Below, piece by piece: positions 1 through 6,430 of a stretch of DNA of 8,596 nucleotides. The translations under genes and the position numbers were made by a program. Below the pieces are notes generated by a model. The model was not told the DNA's origin and made no database searches. It saw only the letters and a program-made list of their open reading frames with translations. The DNA lies in assembly GCA_900554625.1 (NCBI GenBank), contig USHP01000063.1:1-8596 (forward strand), written 5' to 3'. The stretch's first letter is position 1; each line of letters opens with the position of its first letter. This stretch comes from an uncultured Eubacteriales bacterium. Its GTDB lineage: Bacteria; Bacillota; Clostridia; Oscillospirales; Oscillospiraceae.

Positions 1-360
1 GGGCCGGATGTGGCAGCGGGCGCTGACATTTCTATTGTTGCGCTGCCCATTATCCGGGGCCGGACGCCGTCGGTTGTAAAGCGTGTATTTACCTGCTGTA
101 CCCCCGGTGAATCGGTAGCCTGTGTGGTTACCCAGGCCGGGGTGGCACTGAATCCGAAGCATAAGCACTACGCCATGCTCAAAGAGGATCTGGAAAAAAC
201 CAATCTGAAACTTGTTTCCATCCAGGAACTTCAGTCCCTGGCAGAATCCTTGACCGGCATTCCCAAACCCATTCCCACCACTGATCGGGTGGTGGCCGTT
301 GTGGAATATCGGGACGGCAGCGTAGTGGATGTCATCCGGCAGATCAAAACAGAATCCTGA
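1..360 (+). CDS. citF: Citrate lyase alpha subunit, C-terminal part (partial)
   Basis: This is the last 119 codons of a gene that enters from the left edge; the frame is open from base 1 and stops at TGA 358-360. The alpha subunit of citrate lyase (EC 2.8.3.10) transfers the acyl-carrier-protein thioester to citrate, in the cytoplasmic complex that cleaves citrate to acetate and oxaloacetate. The visible part has the conserved C-terminal pattern of this family: an RGRTPSVV segment, then CVVTQAGVALNPKH, a helix with a KL-V-I-EL motif, GIPKPI, and the closing block DRVVAVVEYRDGSVVDVIRQIK. That ending is typical of CitF, and the stop comes where the family usually ends. The rest of the cit operon would lie to the left. 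A hairpin terminator follows 14 nt after the stop. Only the C-terminal quarter is visible, so activity cannot be judged; the family call is firm from sequence memory. Confidence 0.9.
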   Translation, partial: GPDVAAGADISIVALPIIRGRTPSVVKRVFTCCTPGESVACVVTQAGVALNPKHKHYAMLKEDLEKTNLKLVSIQELQSLAESLTGIPKPIPTTDRVVAVVEYRDGSVVDVIRQIKTES

Positions 361-361
361 A

Positions 362-421
362 GAAAGCAAAATAAGCCGCCATCTCCCAAATGCAGCACGG
401 AGATGGCGGCTGTATTATTTT
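362..421. terminator. Bidirectional intrinsic terminator between convergent genes
   Basis: A perfect 13-bp stem (374-386 with 399-411, core GCCGCCATCTCC / GGAGATGGCGGC) encloses a 12-nt loop. A T-rich run follows on the right (411-421), and an A-rich run lies on the left (362-374) that reads as T-rich on the other strand. It sits between the citF stop at 360 and the stop of the minus-strand gene at 432, so it can end both transcripts. Confidence 0.88.
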
Positions 422-431
422 GAATGTCGGG

Positions 432-1643
432 TCAGCTTCTATGGGTTTCTCTCCACTCCAGAATTGCCCTGTACAGGGTAAGCACCCGGTCAGCAGAAAT
501 ATTGCTCTGGATGTTATGCACCTGGTTAAAGACAAACCCACCACCGGGTGAGAAGATTTCCGCCATTTTGTAAACTTCCTTTCGGATCTCTTCCGGCGTA
601 GCAAAGGTGAGGGTTTTCTGAGTACTGCAGCCGCCTCCCCAGAAGGTGATGTCTTTGCCGAATTCTCTTTTCAGAGCAGCCGGGTCCATATTCGCAGCAT
701 CCGTCTGAACCGGATTCAGGGCATCCACACCGGCATCAATCAGGTCGGGGATCAGGTCAAAGATACCGCCGCAGGAGTGCAGCAAAATGGACACGCCGGG
801 AGCCTTTTTGTGGATATACTCGAAAATACGACTATGGAAGGGCTTGAATATGTCTTGATACACCTTTGGCGCAATCAGCGGGCCTGTCTGCATGCCCAGA
901 TCATCGTTGCACTGAATCACCTGGACATACGGCCCCACCGCATCCAGATAATCATCCAGAAATTGCAGATACGCATCCGTCAGGATTTCCAGATATCTGC
1001 AAACAAGTTCCGGCTCGGTGTAGATGCGCACTAAGAATTCTTCGTATCCCCAGTCCTTGATTCCCCGCTCGAAGATGCTGATGCCGGAAGAGGCCACAAG
1101 GGCTTTGTCTGTGGTGGTGAAAAGATGCTTGGCGCGCTCTGCCAAATCCTGTTTTTCCTAGGCTGTCATTTTGGGCAATGGAAACGCTGGCAGTTCGTCC
1201 TCTACCTGGGCTAAAGGATGAAAACAATCGTCAAAATACATCCCGCCGGAGGGTCGTTTGAGAATGAGAATGCCATTGGCATAAAGATATTCCGACCCGT
1301 CAGCGGCTTTTTGGGGAGAATATCCCTCCGGCAGCATGTAAATCTTGCCGTCTGCCATGACCACCTCTTTGTACCGGTCAATGGGAATCCCCGAGGGGGC
1401 CTGCCGGTAAAGGGGCAGGCAGTCACTTCCCAGCAGCTCCAATACCTTGGAACTGGGCTGGGCCAGGCACTGCTTGAAATCAAAAAGATAGATTGGTTCC
1501 TCCAATCCCAGATATTCCGTCAGAGCCCGGTAGGCATATGCGTTGATGCCGGTTGAGCGGGTGGAAGCAAAATCAATGGGTAGTAAATCCGGCTGACGAT
1601 GATGCAGTGCATCCACAACCCGCTGTCTGCTGGTGCTGCTCAT
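432..1643 (-). pseudogene. Uroporphyrinogen decarboxylase/MtaA-MtbA-family methyltransferase, interrupted by an in-frame amber codon
   Basis: Read on the minus strand from ATG 1643, this is one continuous frame of 403 codons with a single TAG at 1160-1158 (codon 162), ending at TGA 434-432. A good ribosome site (AAGGAG, 10 nt upstream) supports the start. The first half (161 codons) has the family opening (SSTSRQRVVDALHHRQPDLLPIDF, then STGINAYAY) and SDCLPLYR-P-GIPID. The second half carries IQCNDDLGMQTGPLIAPKVY, the HSCGG motif (His289, Cys291) and FWGGGCSTQ (Cys339), candidate zinc ligands as in methylcobamide:CoM-type methyltransferases. The third cysteine of classical MtaA/MtbA (PGCG) is PGGG here. 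Family members move methyl groups to or from corrinoid proteins, or decarboxylate uroporphyrinogen; the substrate is unknown. Nothing is missing across the TAG, and codon 162 lies in a variable linker (PKMTA-stop-EKQDLAERAK), so a recent nonsense mutation or base error fits best. It is divergent from, and shares operator motifs with, the GntR operon. Confidence 0.85.
1158..1160 (-). other. In-frame amber (TAG) codon inside the methyltransferase-like gene
   Basis: On the minus strand the frame reads ATG-ACA-GCC-TAG-GAA-AAA-CAG-GAT and continues open for 241 more codons of clearly homologous sequence. One base change from GAG or CAG would account for it. TAG also ends the kinase gene at 6005-6007, so this organism uses TAG as an ordinary stop at least there. 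No pyrrolysine genes are visible in the window. Confidence 0.9.
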
Positions 1644-1660
1644 AAGAATCCATCTCCTTC

Positions 1661-1681
1661 ATGTACATATTTGTACATATT
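1661..1681. promoter_or_regulatory. Tandem operator candidate, two copies of WTGTACWTAT
   Basis: The 10-bp unit TGTACATATT occurs twice in exact tandem (1662-1671 and 1672-1681), so the two copies lie one helical turn apart on the same face. Each contains a TGTACA palindrome, the GT-N-AC type of core favoured by GntR-family repressors. They occupy roughly +4 to +24 of the leftward transcript. The same decamer, with A changed to T at one position, flanks the rightward start. Assignment to the adjacent GntR regulator is inference. Confidence 0.65.
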
Positions 1682-1691
1682 GTTTGCTTGT

Positions 1692-1720
1692 ATTATAGTA
1701 TAAGCCCAGCCCTGTGTCAA
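1692..1720 (-). promoter_or_regulatory. Consensus sigma-A promoter for the methyltransferase-like gene
   Basis: On the minus strand there is a perfect TTGACA -35 box (1720-1715), a 17-nt spacer and a perfect TATAAT -10 box (1697-1692). Transcription would start near 1685, giving a leader of about 42 nt before the ATG at 1643. A consensus promoter this strong usually depends on a repressor, and the tandem decamer repeats (1661-1681) lie right over the expected start. Confidence 0.85.
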
Positions 1721-1725
1721 CACAG
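1712..1725. repeat. 14-bp dyad over the -35 box of the leftward promoter
   Basis: CTGTGT and ACACAG form 6-bp inverted arms around a 2-bp centre, and the dyad includes the whole TTGACA box on the minus strand. It could be a second regulator site or a by-product of the -35 sequence. It does not resemble the WTGTACWTAT motif. Confidence 0.35.
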
Positions 1726-1765
1726 ATTTTTTCAAATATTACTGGAATTTTCCATAGATATAACC

Positions 1766-1794
1766 TTGAAAACCGATGATTGCAGCAGTATATT
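1766..1794 (+). promoter_or_regulatory. Promoter for the GntR operon
   Basis: TTGAAA (1766-1771), a 17-nt spacer and TATATT (1789-1794) make a good sigma-A promoter. The start would fall near 1801, inside the left arm of the inverted repeat at 1794-1831, so a bound repressor would block initiation. The leader before the ATG at 1850 is about 49 nt. Confidence 0.7.
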
Positions 1795-1831
1795 ATAAGT
1801 ACATCAGATATATATATATAATGTACTTATA
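1794..1831. promoter_or_regulatory. Inverted-repeat operator candidate upstream of the GntR gene
   Basis: A perfect 11-bp inverted repeat, TATAAGTACAT (1794-1804) and ATGTACTTATA (1821-1831), flanks a 16-nt AT-rich spacer that contains alternating TA steps. Each arm holds one copy of the decamer WTGTACWTAT. The arm centres are 22 bp apart, about two helical turns. The repeat runs from the end of the -10 box to about +30 of the rightward transcript, which fits autorepression by the GntR protein. That is inference from position and symmetry. Confidence 0.7.
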
Positions 1832-1839
1832 TAAACAAT

Positions 1840-1844
1840 GGAGG
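1840..1844 (+). promoter_or_regulatory. Ribosome binding site that sets the GntR start at 1850
   Basis: GGAGG ends 5 nt before the ATG at 1850. The upstream in-frame ATG at 1838 overlaps this element and has only AT-rich sequence before it, so 1850 is the likely start. Confidence 0.8.
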
Positions 1845-1849
1845 AACGT

Positions 1850-2572
1850 ATGTACCGTGAAGGTGAACCAATTTATCAGCAGGTTGCTCAAATCATCCGC
1901 AGCAACATTGAATCCGGGAAATGGCCCGTGCATACCAAACTGCCGGATGAAATCGTCCTGTCCCAGCAGCTGGGAATCAGCCGGGGAACGCTTCGCCGGG
2001 CGCTGAAAGACCTGATTGACCAAGGCGTTCTCACCCAGATCCGGGGACGGGGAACATTTGTGGTATCCAATACCCTGGAGCAGCATCTGTCCAGCAAGCT
2101 GATTTCTTTTGCCGAGTCCATGAAGCAGCAGGGCTTGCGCTACAAAACCGTTGTGCTGAAGCAGGAAATTGCCGCTGCGGATATGAAAGTCGCAGCCTAT
2201 CTGGAACTTGAGAAAAATGAGCAGGTCAGTATCATCGAGCGGGTACGGCTTGTCCAGAATAACCCGGTGATCTACCTGCGCAATATCATTCCGGAAAAAG
2301 TCTGCCCCGGATTTGCGGAAAATGATTTTGAAAATCAGGATATTTTCTCTTTGCTGGAACGAAAATATGGCCAGAAAATCCAGTGGGGCCGAAGATATTT
2401 CAAAGCCGTTCCCGCCTGGGGGGAGGTTTCCCAGAATCTGGGCCTGGCGCCGGGAACACCTGTACTCTACCTGGAGCAGATCATCTACGACGCAAAGTCC
2501 CGTCCCCTGGAGTGTTCCAGTGTATGGATCAATTCCGAGCGGTTTGATATTGTATCTATTTTGGAACGATAA
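1850..2572 (+). CDS. GntR/HutC-family transcriptional regulator with UTRA effector domain
   Basis: The protein has 240 residues, the normal length for HutC-subfamily repressors. Residues 5-74 form the winged helix-turn-helix: EPIYQQVAQIIRSNI opens helix 1, LPDEIVLSQQLGISRGTLRRALKDL is the helix-turn-helix, and GVLTQIRGRGTFV is the wing. Residues about 84-235 form a UTRA ligand-binding domain, with IIERVRLVQNNPVIYLRN, DIFSLLERKYGQKI and the late PGTPVLYLEQIIYDAKSRPLECSSVWI signature. Such proteins bind sugar phosphates or related small molecules and release their operators. The likely targets are the GTAC-centred decamers just upstream, in an arrangement that would control this operon and the divergent methyltransferase-like gene together. 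The gene is first in its operon, 33 nt before the next start. An ATGTAC hexamer also overlaps the start codon (1850-1855). The family call is firm; ligand and operator are inferred. Confidence 0.93.
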   Translation: MYREGEPIYQQVAQIIRSNIESGKWPVHTKLPDEIVLSQQLGISRGTLRRALKDLIDQGVLTQIRGRGTFVVSNTLEQHLSSKLISFAESMKQQGLRYKTVVLKQEIAAADMKVAAYLELEKNEQVSIIERVRLVQNNPVIYLRNIIPEKVCPGFAENDFENQDIFSLLERKYGQKIQWGRRYFKAVPAWGEVSQNLGLAPGTPVLYLEQIIYDAKSRPLECSSVWINSERFDIVSILER

Positions 2573-2605
2573 CCCATGCGCAGCATGCAGACAAGGAGTG
2601 TCAAC

Positions 2606-3310
2606 ATGAGAAAATCAGCTTACGCCGATGATATGGTTTATGTGGAGGCATTTCGTTATATTTATCGGGTGCGCCACCGCATCATGGAAGGAGATTGTCA
2701 GTATGACCATGGTCCCCGGGAAGTTTCCTCTCCCCCGATTTATGCCGGACGCTATCCTGTAACCAACAGACAGTTTTTCCAGTTTCTCCAGGAAAGCGGA
2801 TATCATCCTGAGGACACAACCAATTTTCTGCGGCACTGGGAACAGGGACGCTGCCCGGAAGAACTTTTGGATTGTCCGGTGGTGTGGGTGAGCCAGAAGG
2901 ACGCAAACGCCTTCGCCAGCTACTATGGCATGCGGCTTCCTTATGACTGGGAATGGCAGTACCTGGCCGGAGGACCCAAAAAGCTGGCATACCCCTGGGG
3001 AAATGAATTTGACAAAACCCGCTGCGCCACGGAAACGCTCAGCCGGGTAGATGCATTCCCGGAGGGCGAAAGTCCCTGTGGGTGCCTGGATCTGTGCGGC
3101 AATGCCTGGGAATTGGTTGCCGATGTCATCGATGACGGGGATCATGTGTTTACCTTTCTCCGGGGCGGCAGCTGGTACAAAGCCCCCCACTTCTGGCATG
3201 CAGAGGGCGGCCCCCACCGCAATGATTATCATCTGAAAATGCCGCTGCTCAATGAAGGAATCAATCGAAATGAAACCGTTGGTTTTCGCTGTGTGAGGGA
3301 TCTTGTATGA
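2606..3310 (+). CDS. FGE-sulfatase (SUMF1/EgtB/PvdO) fold protein without the catalytic cysteines
   Basis: The protein has 234 residues from ATG 2606, chosen because AAGGAG lies 7 nt upstream; an earlier in-frame ATG at 2576 has no such site. Family landmarks run through the whole length: YPVTNRQFFQFLQESGY (residues 50-66), PVVWVSQKDANAFASYYGMRLP-WEWQYLAGG (91-123), YPWGNEF (129-135), GCLDLCGNAWEL (159-170), FLRGGSW (184-190) and NETVGFRCVRD (222-232). In formylglycine-generating enzyme the copper-binding cysteines follow the RGGS motif; here those places are about Lys192 and Trp197, so sulfatase activation is unlikely. No EgtB-type DinB domain is present. There is no signal peptide, so it is cytoplasmic. 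Its TGA overlaps the next ATG (ATGA), which implies translational coupling and a partnership with the putative glycoside hydrolase. It could be a carbohydrate-binding or accessory subunit, or a different oxidoreductase. The fold call is strong and the role unknown. Confidence 0.85.
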   Translation: MRKSAYADDMVYVEAFRYIYRVRHRIMEGDCQYDHGPREVSSPPIYAGRYPVTNRQFFQFLQESGYHPEDTTNFLRHWEQGRCPEELLDCPVVWVSQKDANAFASYYGMRLPYDWEWQYLAGGPKKLAYPWGNEFDKTRCATETLSRVDAFPEGESPCGCLDLCGNAWELVADVIDDGDHVFTFLRGGSWYKAPHFWHAEGGPHRNDYHLKMPLLNEGINRNETVGFRCVRDLV

Positions 3311-5085
3311 TTGAAAAAGAAGGCCAGGTACTTGTCCTTGAAAACCGGGCAATCCGCATGAAAGTCCGTCTGGATGACGGAATCCATTGTGAAACCCTTA
3401 CCCATCTGGCACAGGGTACGGCAGTGCATTACGGCCCGGAAACCGGGGAATTTTTCCGTTTTTCCACCCGCCGTGGAAGGGTTGACCACTTTTGTGTGGA
3501 GCGTGTCGATATTCTTCAGGACGAGACAGAGCAGCTGGTTTCCGTCTATGCCTCCTGCGAAGAACAGTCCCTGCATGTGCGTCTTTCCCTGATTCTGGGG
3601 GAAAATGACGCTGTGCACATTCTGCTGCAGAGCGCTTCCGACCGGGAGTGTCCGGAAGAACTGTGGGTATGCTGTCCGTTCCTGGCAAATCTGACTTTGC
3701 CCGACCCGAAGGAACGCAGATATTTCCCCAACAACCCCCTGTTCCGTGCCCATCCGCTTTTTACCTTCCCCTATGTTCTCACCGATCACAATGACCGGTA
3801 TGGATTTTCCGTTGCCTTCCCTACCCTATCGGAAATTGCCCCTGCGGTTCAAAACCGGAATGTGGATCTGAAGAAGATTTCCAGCAGAAAAGAGCTGGAA
3901 AATCATCGCATGCCATTGCGTCTGGGTCATGTTCTCAGCGATACCTTTGAGCTGGAAATTTCCGCACTGGAGGAAGGCTGGCGGGAGGCTTTCGCCCAGT
4001 ACCGCCGGCAGCAGCGGAGCCGGTTTGATTTATGCGAGTACAGCCGCCCGGATCTGCAGTGGATGCGGCATACAGTTTTGCATCACTTCACCTATCTGTA
4101 CTCCAAAGAAAGCTGGGACGAAAAAAACGAACAGGTTGCTATGGACAAGCTGCTGAAAGACGGGGAAGCATTCGGCGGATACGATACCCTGACCCTTTGG
4201 CATCAGTATCCCAGACTGGGTGTAGACAGCCGAACCCAGTGGGACTTTTTTGACGATTTCCCCGGCGGACGGGAAGGTCTGCGCAGCATTGCAGACGTCG
4301 CCCACCAAAAGGGAATCAAGGTATTCCTGCCTTATAAACCCTGGGACATTGGAAACGACCAGTCCATGGACGAAACATCGGACCAGGTTCGTCAGCTGGT
4401 GGTAGATACTGGAATTGACGGCTTTTTCCTGGATACCATGGACAGCGTACCTGCCACATTCCGTCCGGCTCTGGATTCTGTAAAGCCGGGAGTGGTATTT
4501 TGCTCTGAGGTTCACCCCTCTACCTGCTCCGCTGTAGAAGATATCACCAGTTCCTGGGGCAAATCAAAAGCATCCGACCCCATCGAACGGCTGGACTATA
4601 TGCGGTTTTTGCTGCCGGAGCACCCTGCCCCCATCATTTCCCGCTGGGCCACCGGAGAAGGCAAAACCCGTCTGATTGAGCGGGCCATTTTTTCCGGCAC
4701 CGGTCTGGTGATCTGGCAGGATGTGTTTGGGGCATGGCTGCCCTACTCTGCCCCTCAGAAAGAAAGAATAAAGAAATACAAAACCATCTGGCTGGACAAC
4801 CAGAAAATCTTCCTGGGCATGCATCCGACGCCTTTGTATCCCACGCTGCACAGCACGATGCTTTGCAACCGATTCGACGCAGACGACGGCAGCGCCAGTA
4901 TTTTTACGTTCTGCAATACCACCGATCAGGTATTCACCGGTGACCTTCTGGCTTTGCAGGATGTTCAGGGAATGCAACCCCTGCTGGGTCAGGAAATTTC
5001 TTGGAATGGGACTGTGTTGAGTGGAAGTGTATCCCCGGATGCGGTTTCCATGGTGCGCATTGACTGGAAAAACGGAGGGAACTAA
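3307..5085 (+). CDS. Putative glycoside hydrolase, beta-sandwich plus (beta/alpha)8 barrel, family uncertain
   Basis: This 592-residue protein starts in the ATGA overlap with the preceding gene. Residues 1 to about 225 look like a beta-sandwich N-domain (many short strands, EGQVLVLENRAIRMKVRL at the start). Residues about 240-505 look like a TIM barrel, and about 512-588 like a C-terminal beta-sandwich. Barrel landmarks are YDTLTLWHQYPRLGVD (292-307), GGREGLRSIADVAHQKGIKVFLPYKPWD (320-347), GIDGFFLDTMDS (369-380), VVFCSEVHPS (396-405) and PIISRW (442-447). The DGFFLD strand followed about 25 residues later by a Glu strand recalls clan H/D amylase and alpha-galactosidase barrels. Asp376 and Glu401 are my candidate catalytic residues, as inference only. 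There is no signal peptide or membrane segment, so it would act in the cytoplasm on imported glycosides. I cannot assign a CAZy family; alpha-galactosidase-like or amylase-like are both possible. The next gene begins 1 nt after its stop. Confidence 0.7.
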   Translation: MIEKEGQVLVLENRAIRMKVRLDDGIHCETLTHLAQGTAVHYGPETGEFFRFSTRRGRVDHFCVERVDILQDETEQLVSVYASCEEQSLHVRLSLILGENDAVHILLQSASDRECPEELWVCCPFLANLTLPDPKERRYFPNNPLFRAHPLFTFPYVLTDHNDRYGFSVAFPTLSEIAPAVQNRNVDLKKISSRKELENHRMPLRLGHVLSDTFELEISALEEGWREAFAQYRRQQRSRFDLCEYSRPDLQWMRHTVLHHFTYLYSKESWDEKNEQVAMDKLLKDGEAFGGYDTLTLWHQYPRLGVDSRTQWDFFDDFPGGREGLRSIADVAHQKGIKVFLPYKPWDIGNDQSMDETSDQVRQLVVDTGIDGFFLDTMDSVPATFRPALDSVKPGVVFCSEVHPSTCSAVEDITSSWGKSKASDPIERLDYMRFLLPEHPAPIISRWATGEGKTRLIERAIFSGTGLVIWQDVFGAWLPYSAPQKERIKKYKTIWLDNQKIFLGMHPTPLYPTLHSTMLCNRFDADDGSASIFTFCNTTDQVFTGDLLALQDVQGMQPLLGQEISWNGTVLSGSVSPDAVSMVRIDWKNGGN

Positions 5086-5086
5086 C

Positions 5087-6007
5087 ATGTCCAAAATTGT
5101 GGTAGTAGGAAGTTATGCCGCCGGGCTTACCATCCAGGCCGCCCGGTTTCCATCCCCCGGCGAAACCGTAGAGGGCTTTGGCTTTTCCGCATTTCATGGC
5201 GGAAAAAGTTCCAACCAGGCCGTGGAATGTGCCCGGCAGGGAGCCAACACCAGCCTGATTGCCTGTATTGGTGACGATTTGTATGGTCAGCGGGCCATGG
5301 AGCTGTTTCACGCGGAATCCGTACAGACAGATATGATCCGCATCGCCAAAGGTCACCCTACCGGTGTGGGCCTGATTACGGTGGATGCCACGGGAGAAAA
5401 TGAAATCGTAATTGATTTTGGGGCAAACAATCTGCTGAAGCCGGCAGATATTGCTCAGTGGGAAGAACCAATCTCCCAAGCCGATGCATTGCTGATGCAG
5501 ATGGAAATTCCTTTGGAAACCATTCACGCGGCACTGGAAACGGCAAAAAAGCATCATGTGCTCTCCATCTTGAATCCGGCGCCCTATCGTCCCCTTTCTC
5601 CCCAGGACATCGCCCTGGCATCCATTGTCACCCCCAACGAAACGGAAGCAAAACTGATGCTGGGAATGCCTGCTGCGGAACCTGCAGATCCCCAGACCCT
5701 GGGACTTTCCCTCGACAAGGCCGGCGTGCACCGCTGCGCCATTACCCTGGGAAAGCGTGGGGTACTTGTGATGGAAAACGGCCGGTGGGAACTGGTAGAC
5801 GCTTTCCCCGTACAGGCGGTGGACACCACCGGCGCCGGGGATACCTTTACCGCCGCCCTTGCCACCGCAGTATCGGAAGGGGCCACACTGAAAGAAGCCG
5901 CCCGCTATGCCGCCGCAGCAGCCGCACTCAGCGTTACCCGTTACGGTGTCATTGAAGCCATGCCCACCAGAAAAGAAACCCTGGATTTTCTTTGCGGGCA
6001 GAGATAG
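5087..6007 (+). CDS. PfkB-family carbohydrate kinase, ribokinase-like
   Basis: The 306-residue protein starts at ATG 5087, with GGAGG 8 nt upstream (inside the end of the preceding gene). This is the usual ribokinase length. PfkB signature 1 is seen at GGKSSNQAVECARQGA (38-53), the first position of the ribokinase GGK-NQA motif, followed by TSLIACIGDDLYG. NPAPY (163-167) and VTPNETEAKLMLG (181-193) are ribokinase-type nucleotide-side motifs. Signature 2, DTTGAGDTFTAAL (246-258), contains the anion hole and the catalytic base Asp252. The enzyme uses ATP to phosphorylate a sugar, most likely a pentose or a furanose-like sugar, in the cytoplasm; the exact substrate cannot be read. As last gene of the operon it would trap the product of the upstream hydrolase. 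It ends with a TAG stop, 25 nt before the terminator stem. Confidence 0.9.
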   Translation: MSKIVVVGSYAAGLTIQAARFPSPGETVEGFGFSAFHGGKSSNQAVECARQGANTSLIACIGDDLYGQRAMELFHAESVQTDMIRIAKGHPTGVGLITVDATGENEIVIDFGANNLLKPADIAQWEEPISQADALLMQMEIPLETIHAALETAKKHHVLSILNPAPYRPLSPQDIALASIVTPNETEAKLMLGMPAAEPADPQTLGLSLDKAGVHRCAITLGKRGVLVMENGRWELVDAFPVQAVDTTGAGDTFTAALATAVSEGATLKEAARYAAAAAALSVTRYGVIEAMPTRKETLDFLCGQR

Positions 6008-6032
6008 TCTGTAAAGAAAATTCCATCGCTCT

Positions 6033-6080
6033 ATACGCCTTCGGATATGCCAATTGGGAATATCCGAAGGCGTATTTTTT
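6033..6080 (+). terminator. Strong intrinsic terminator of the GntR operon
   Basis: A perfect 16-bp stem (6033-6048 with 6060-6075, core ACGCCTTCGGAT) with an 11-nt loop is followed at once by a T run to 6080 and then a CT-rich stretch. It lies 25 nt after the kinase stop and separates this operon from the kinase/protease genes. Confidence 0.93.
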
Positions 6081-6220
6081 CTCTCTGCGATGGGCTTTCT
6101 CCAATGATTTTTCATACCGGTCAAGGGAAGATTCCCACGGTTTTTTTCTCTCTTTCCCCATGGCAATGTGCCGATAACCCGGCCGAATGTTACCCAAGTG
6201 TAAATTTTGGGGTGGAAATA
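6081..6220. other. Intergenic spacer without a recognisable gene
   Basis: I see no convincing gene here. The pyrimidine-rich string TTTTTTCTCTCT occurs at 6075-6086 and again at 6142-6153. The second copy follows a weak imperfect hairpin (6116-6141), so it may be a backup terminator. A minus-strand frame through this stretch (ending at 5949) begins with TTG, lacks a ribosome site and runs through the terminator stem, so I left it out. Confidence 0.5.
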
Positions 6221-6249
6221 TTGCTTTCTGATTCCGAGATGGATATAAT
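6221..6249 (+). promoter_or_regulatory. Candidate promoter for the histidine kinase/HtrA genes
   Basis: A perfect TATAAT (6244-6249) lies 17 nt after TTGCTT (6221-6226), a weak -35 box. Transcription would start near 6256, leaving a leader of about 234 nt before the kinase ATG at 6490. It is the best promoter match in this gap; the poor -35 suggests activation or modest expression. Confidence 0.5.
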
Positions 6250-6272
6250 TACGGTAACGATTCGGAAACGTC

Positions 6273-6409
6273 CGTGATCTGGAAATGATACAGATCATGC
6301 ATCCTGGGTTCTTCTTTAACTGCGACGGTTTTTTACAAGCTTTCGCAAGAACTGCCACACCTGTATCGGCTGCTGTGTTTCCGGCAGTGACTATGCCGAT
6401 AAACAGGTG
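6273..6409 (+). promoter_or_regulatory. Structured leader RNA candidate upstream of the histidine kinase gene
   Basis: Two hairpins can be drawn in the leader. The first pairs 6273-6281 with 6291-6299 (core TGATCTG/CAGATCA, one G-U pair) around a 9-nt loop. The second is compound: 6358-6364 pairs with 6403-6409 (CACCTGT/ACAGGTG), 6365-6370 pairs with 6395-6400 (ATCGGC/GCCGAT) across an AA bulge, and an inner 5-bp hairpin joins 6371-6375 to 6382-6386, leaving an 8-nt one-sided bulge. No T run follows, so this is not a terminator. It matches no riboswitch consensus I can recall. It may be a cis-acting RNA or chance pairing; only covariation across relatives would tell. Confidence 0.35.
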
Positions 6410-6430
6410 AAGAGAAATGAGGTAATCAAC

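Noticed and set aside
1158..1160. Frameshift as the cause of the split methyltransferase-like gene
   Set aside because: Both halves are in the same frame, so a single stop codon and not an insertion or deletion explains the split.
1767..1780. A possible catabolite-responsive (cre) element near the -35 box of the GntR promoter
   Set aside because: The best alignment to the cre consensus has about four mismatches and lacks the symmetric ends.
6142..6153. Second TTTTTTCTCTCT string as an independent terminator
   Set aside because: The preceding hairpin is short and imperfect, so I noted it only as a possible backup in the spacer entry.
5949..6197. A minus-strand frame with a Lys/Arg/Glu-rich start (MGKERKKPWESSLDRYEKSLEK region) that could be a small basic protein
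   Set aside because: The start is TTG (or an inner ATG near 6161) with no ribosome site, and the frame runs through the terminator hairpin and into the kinase gene in antisense.
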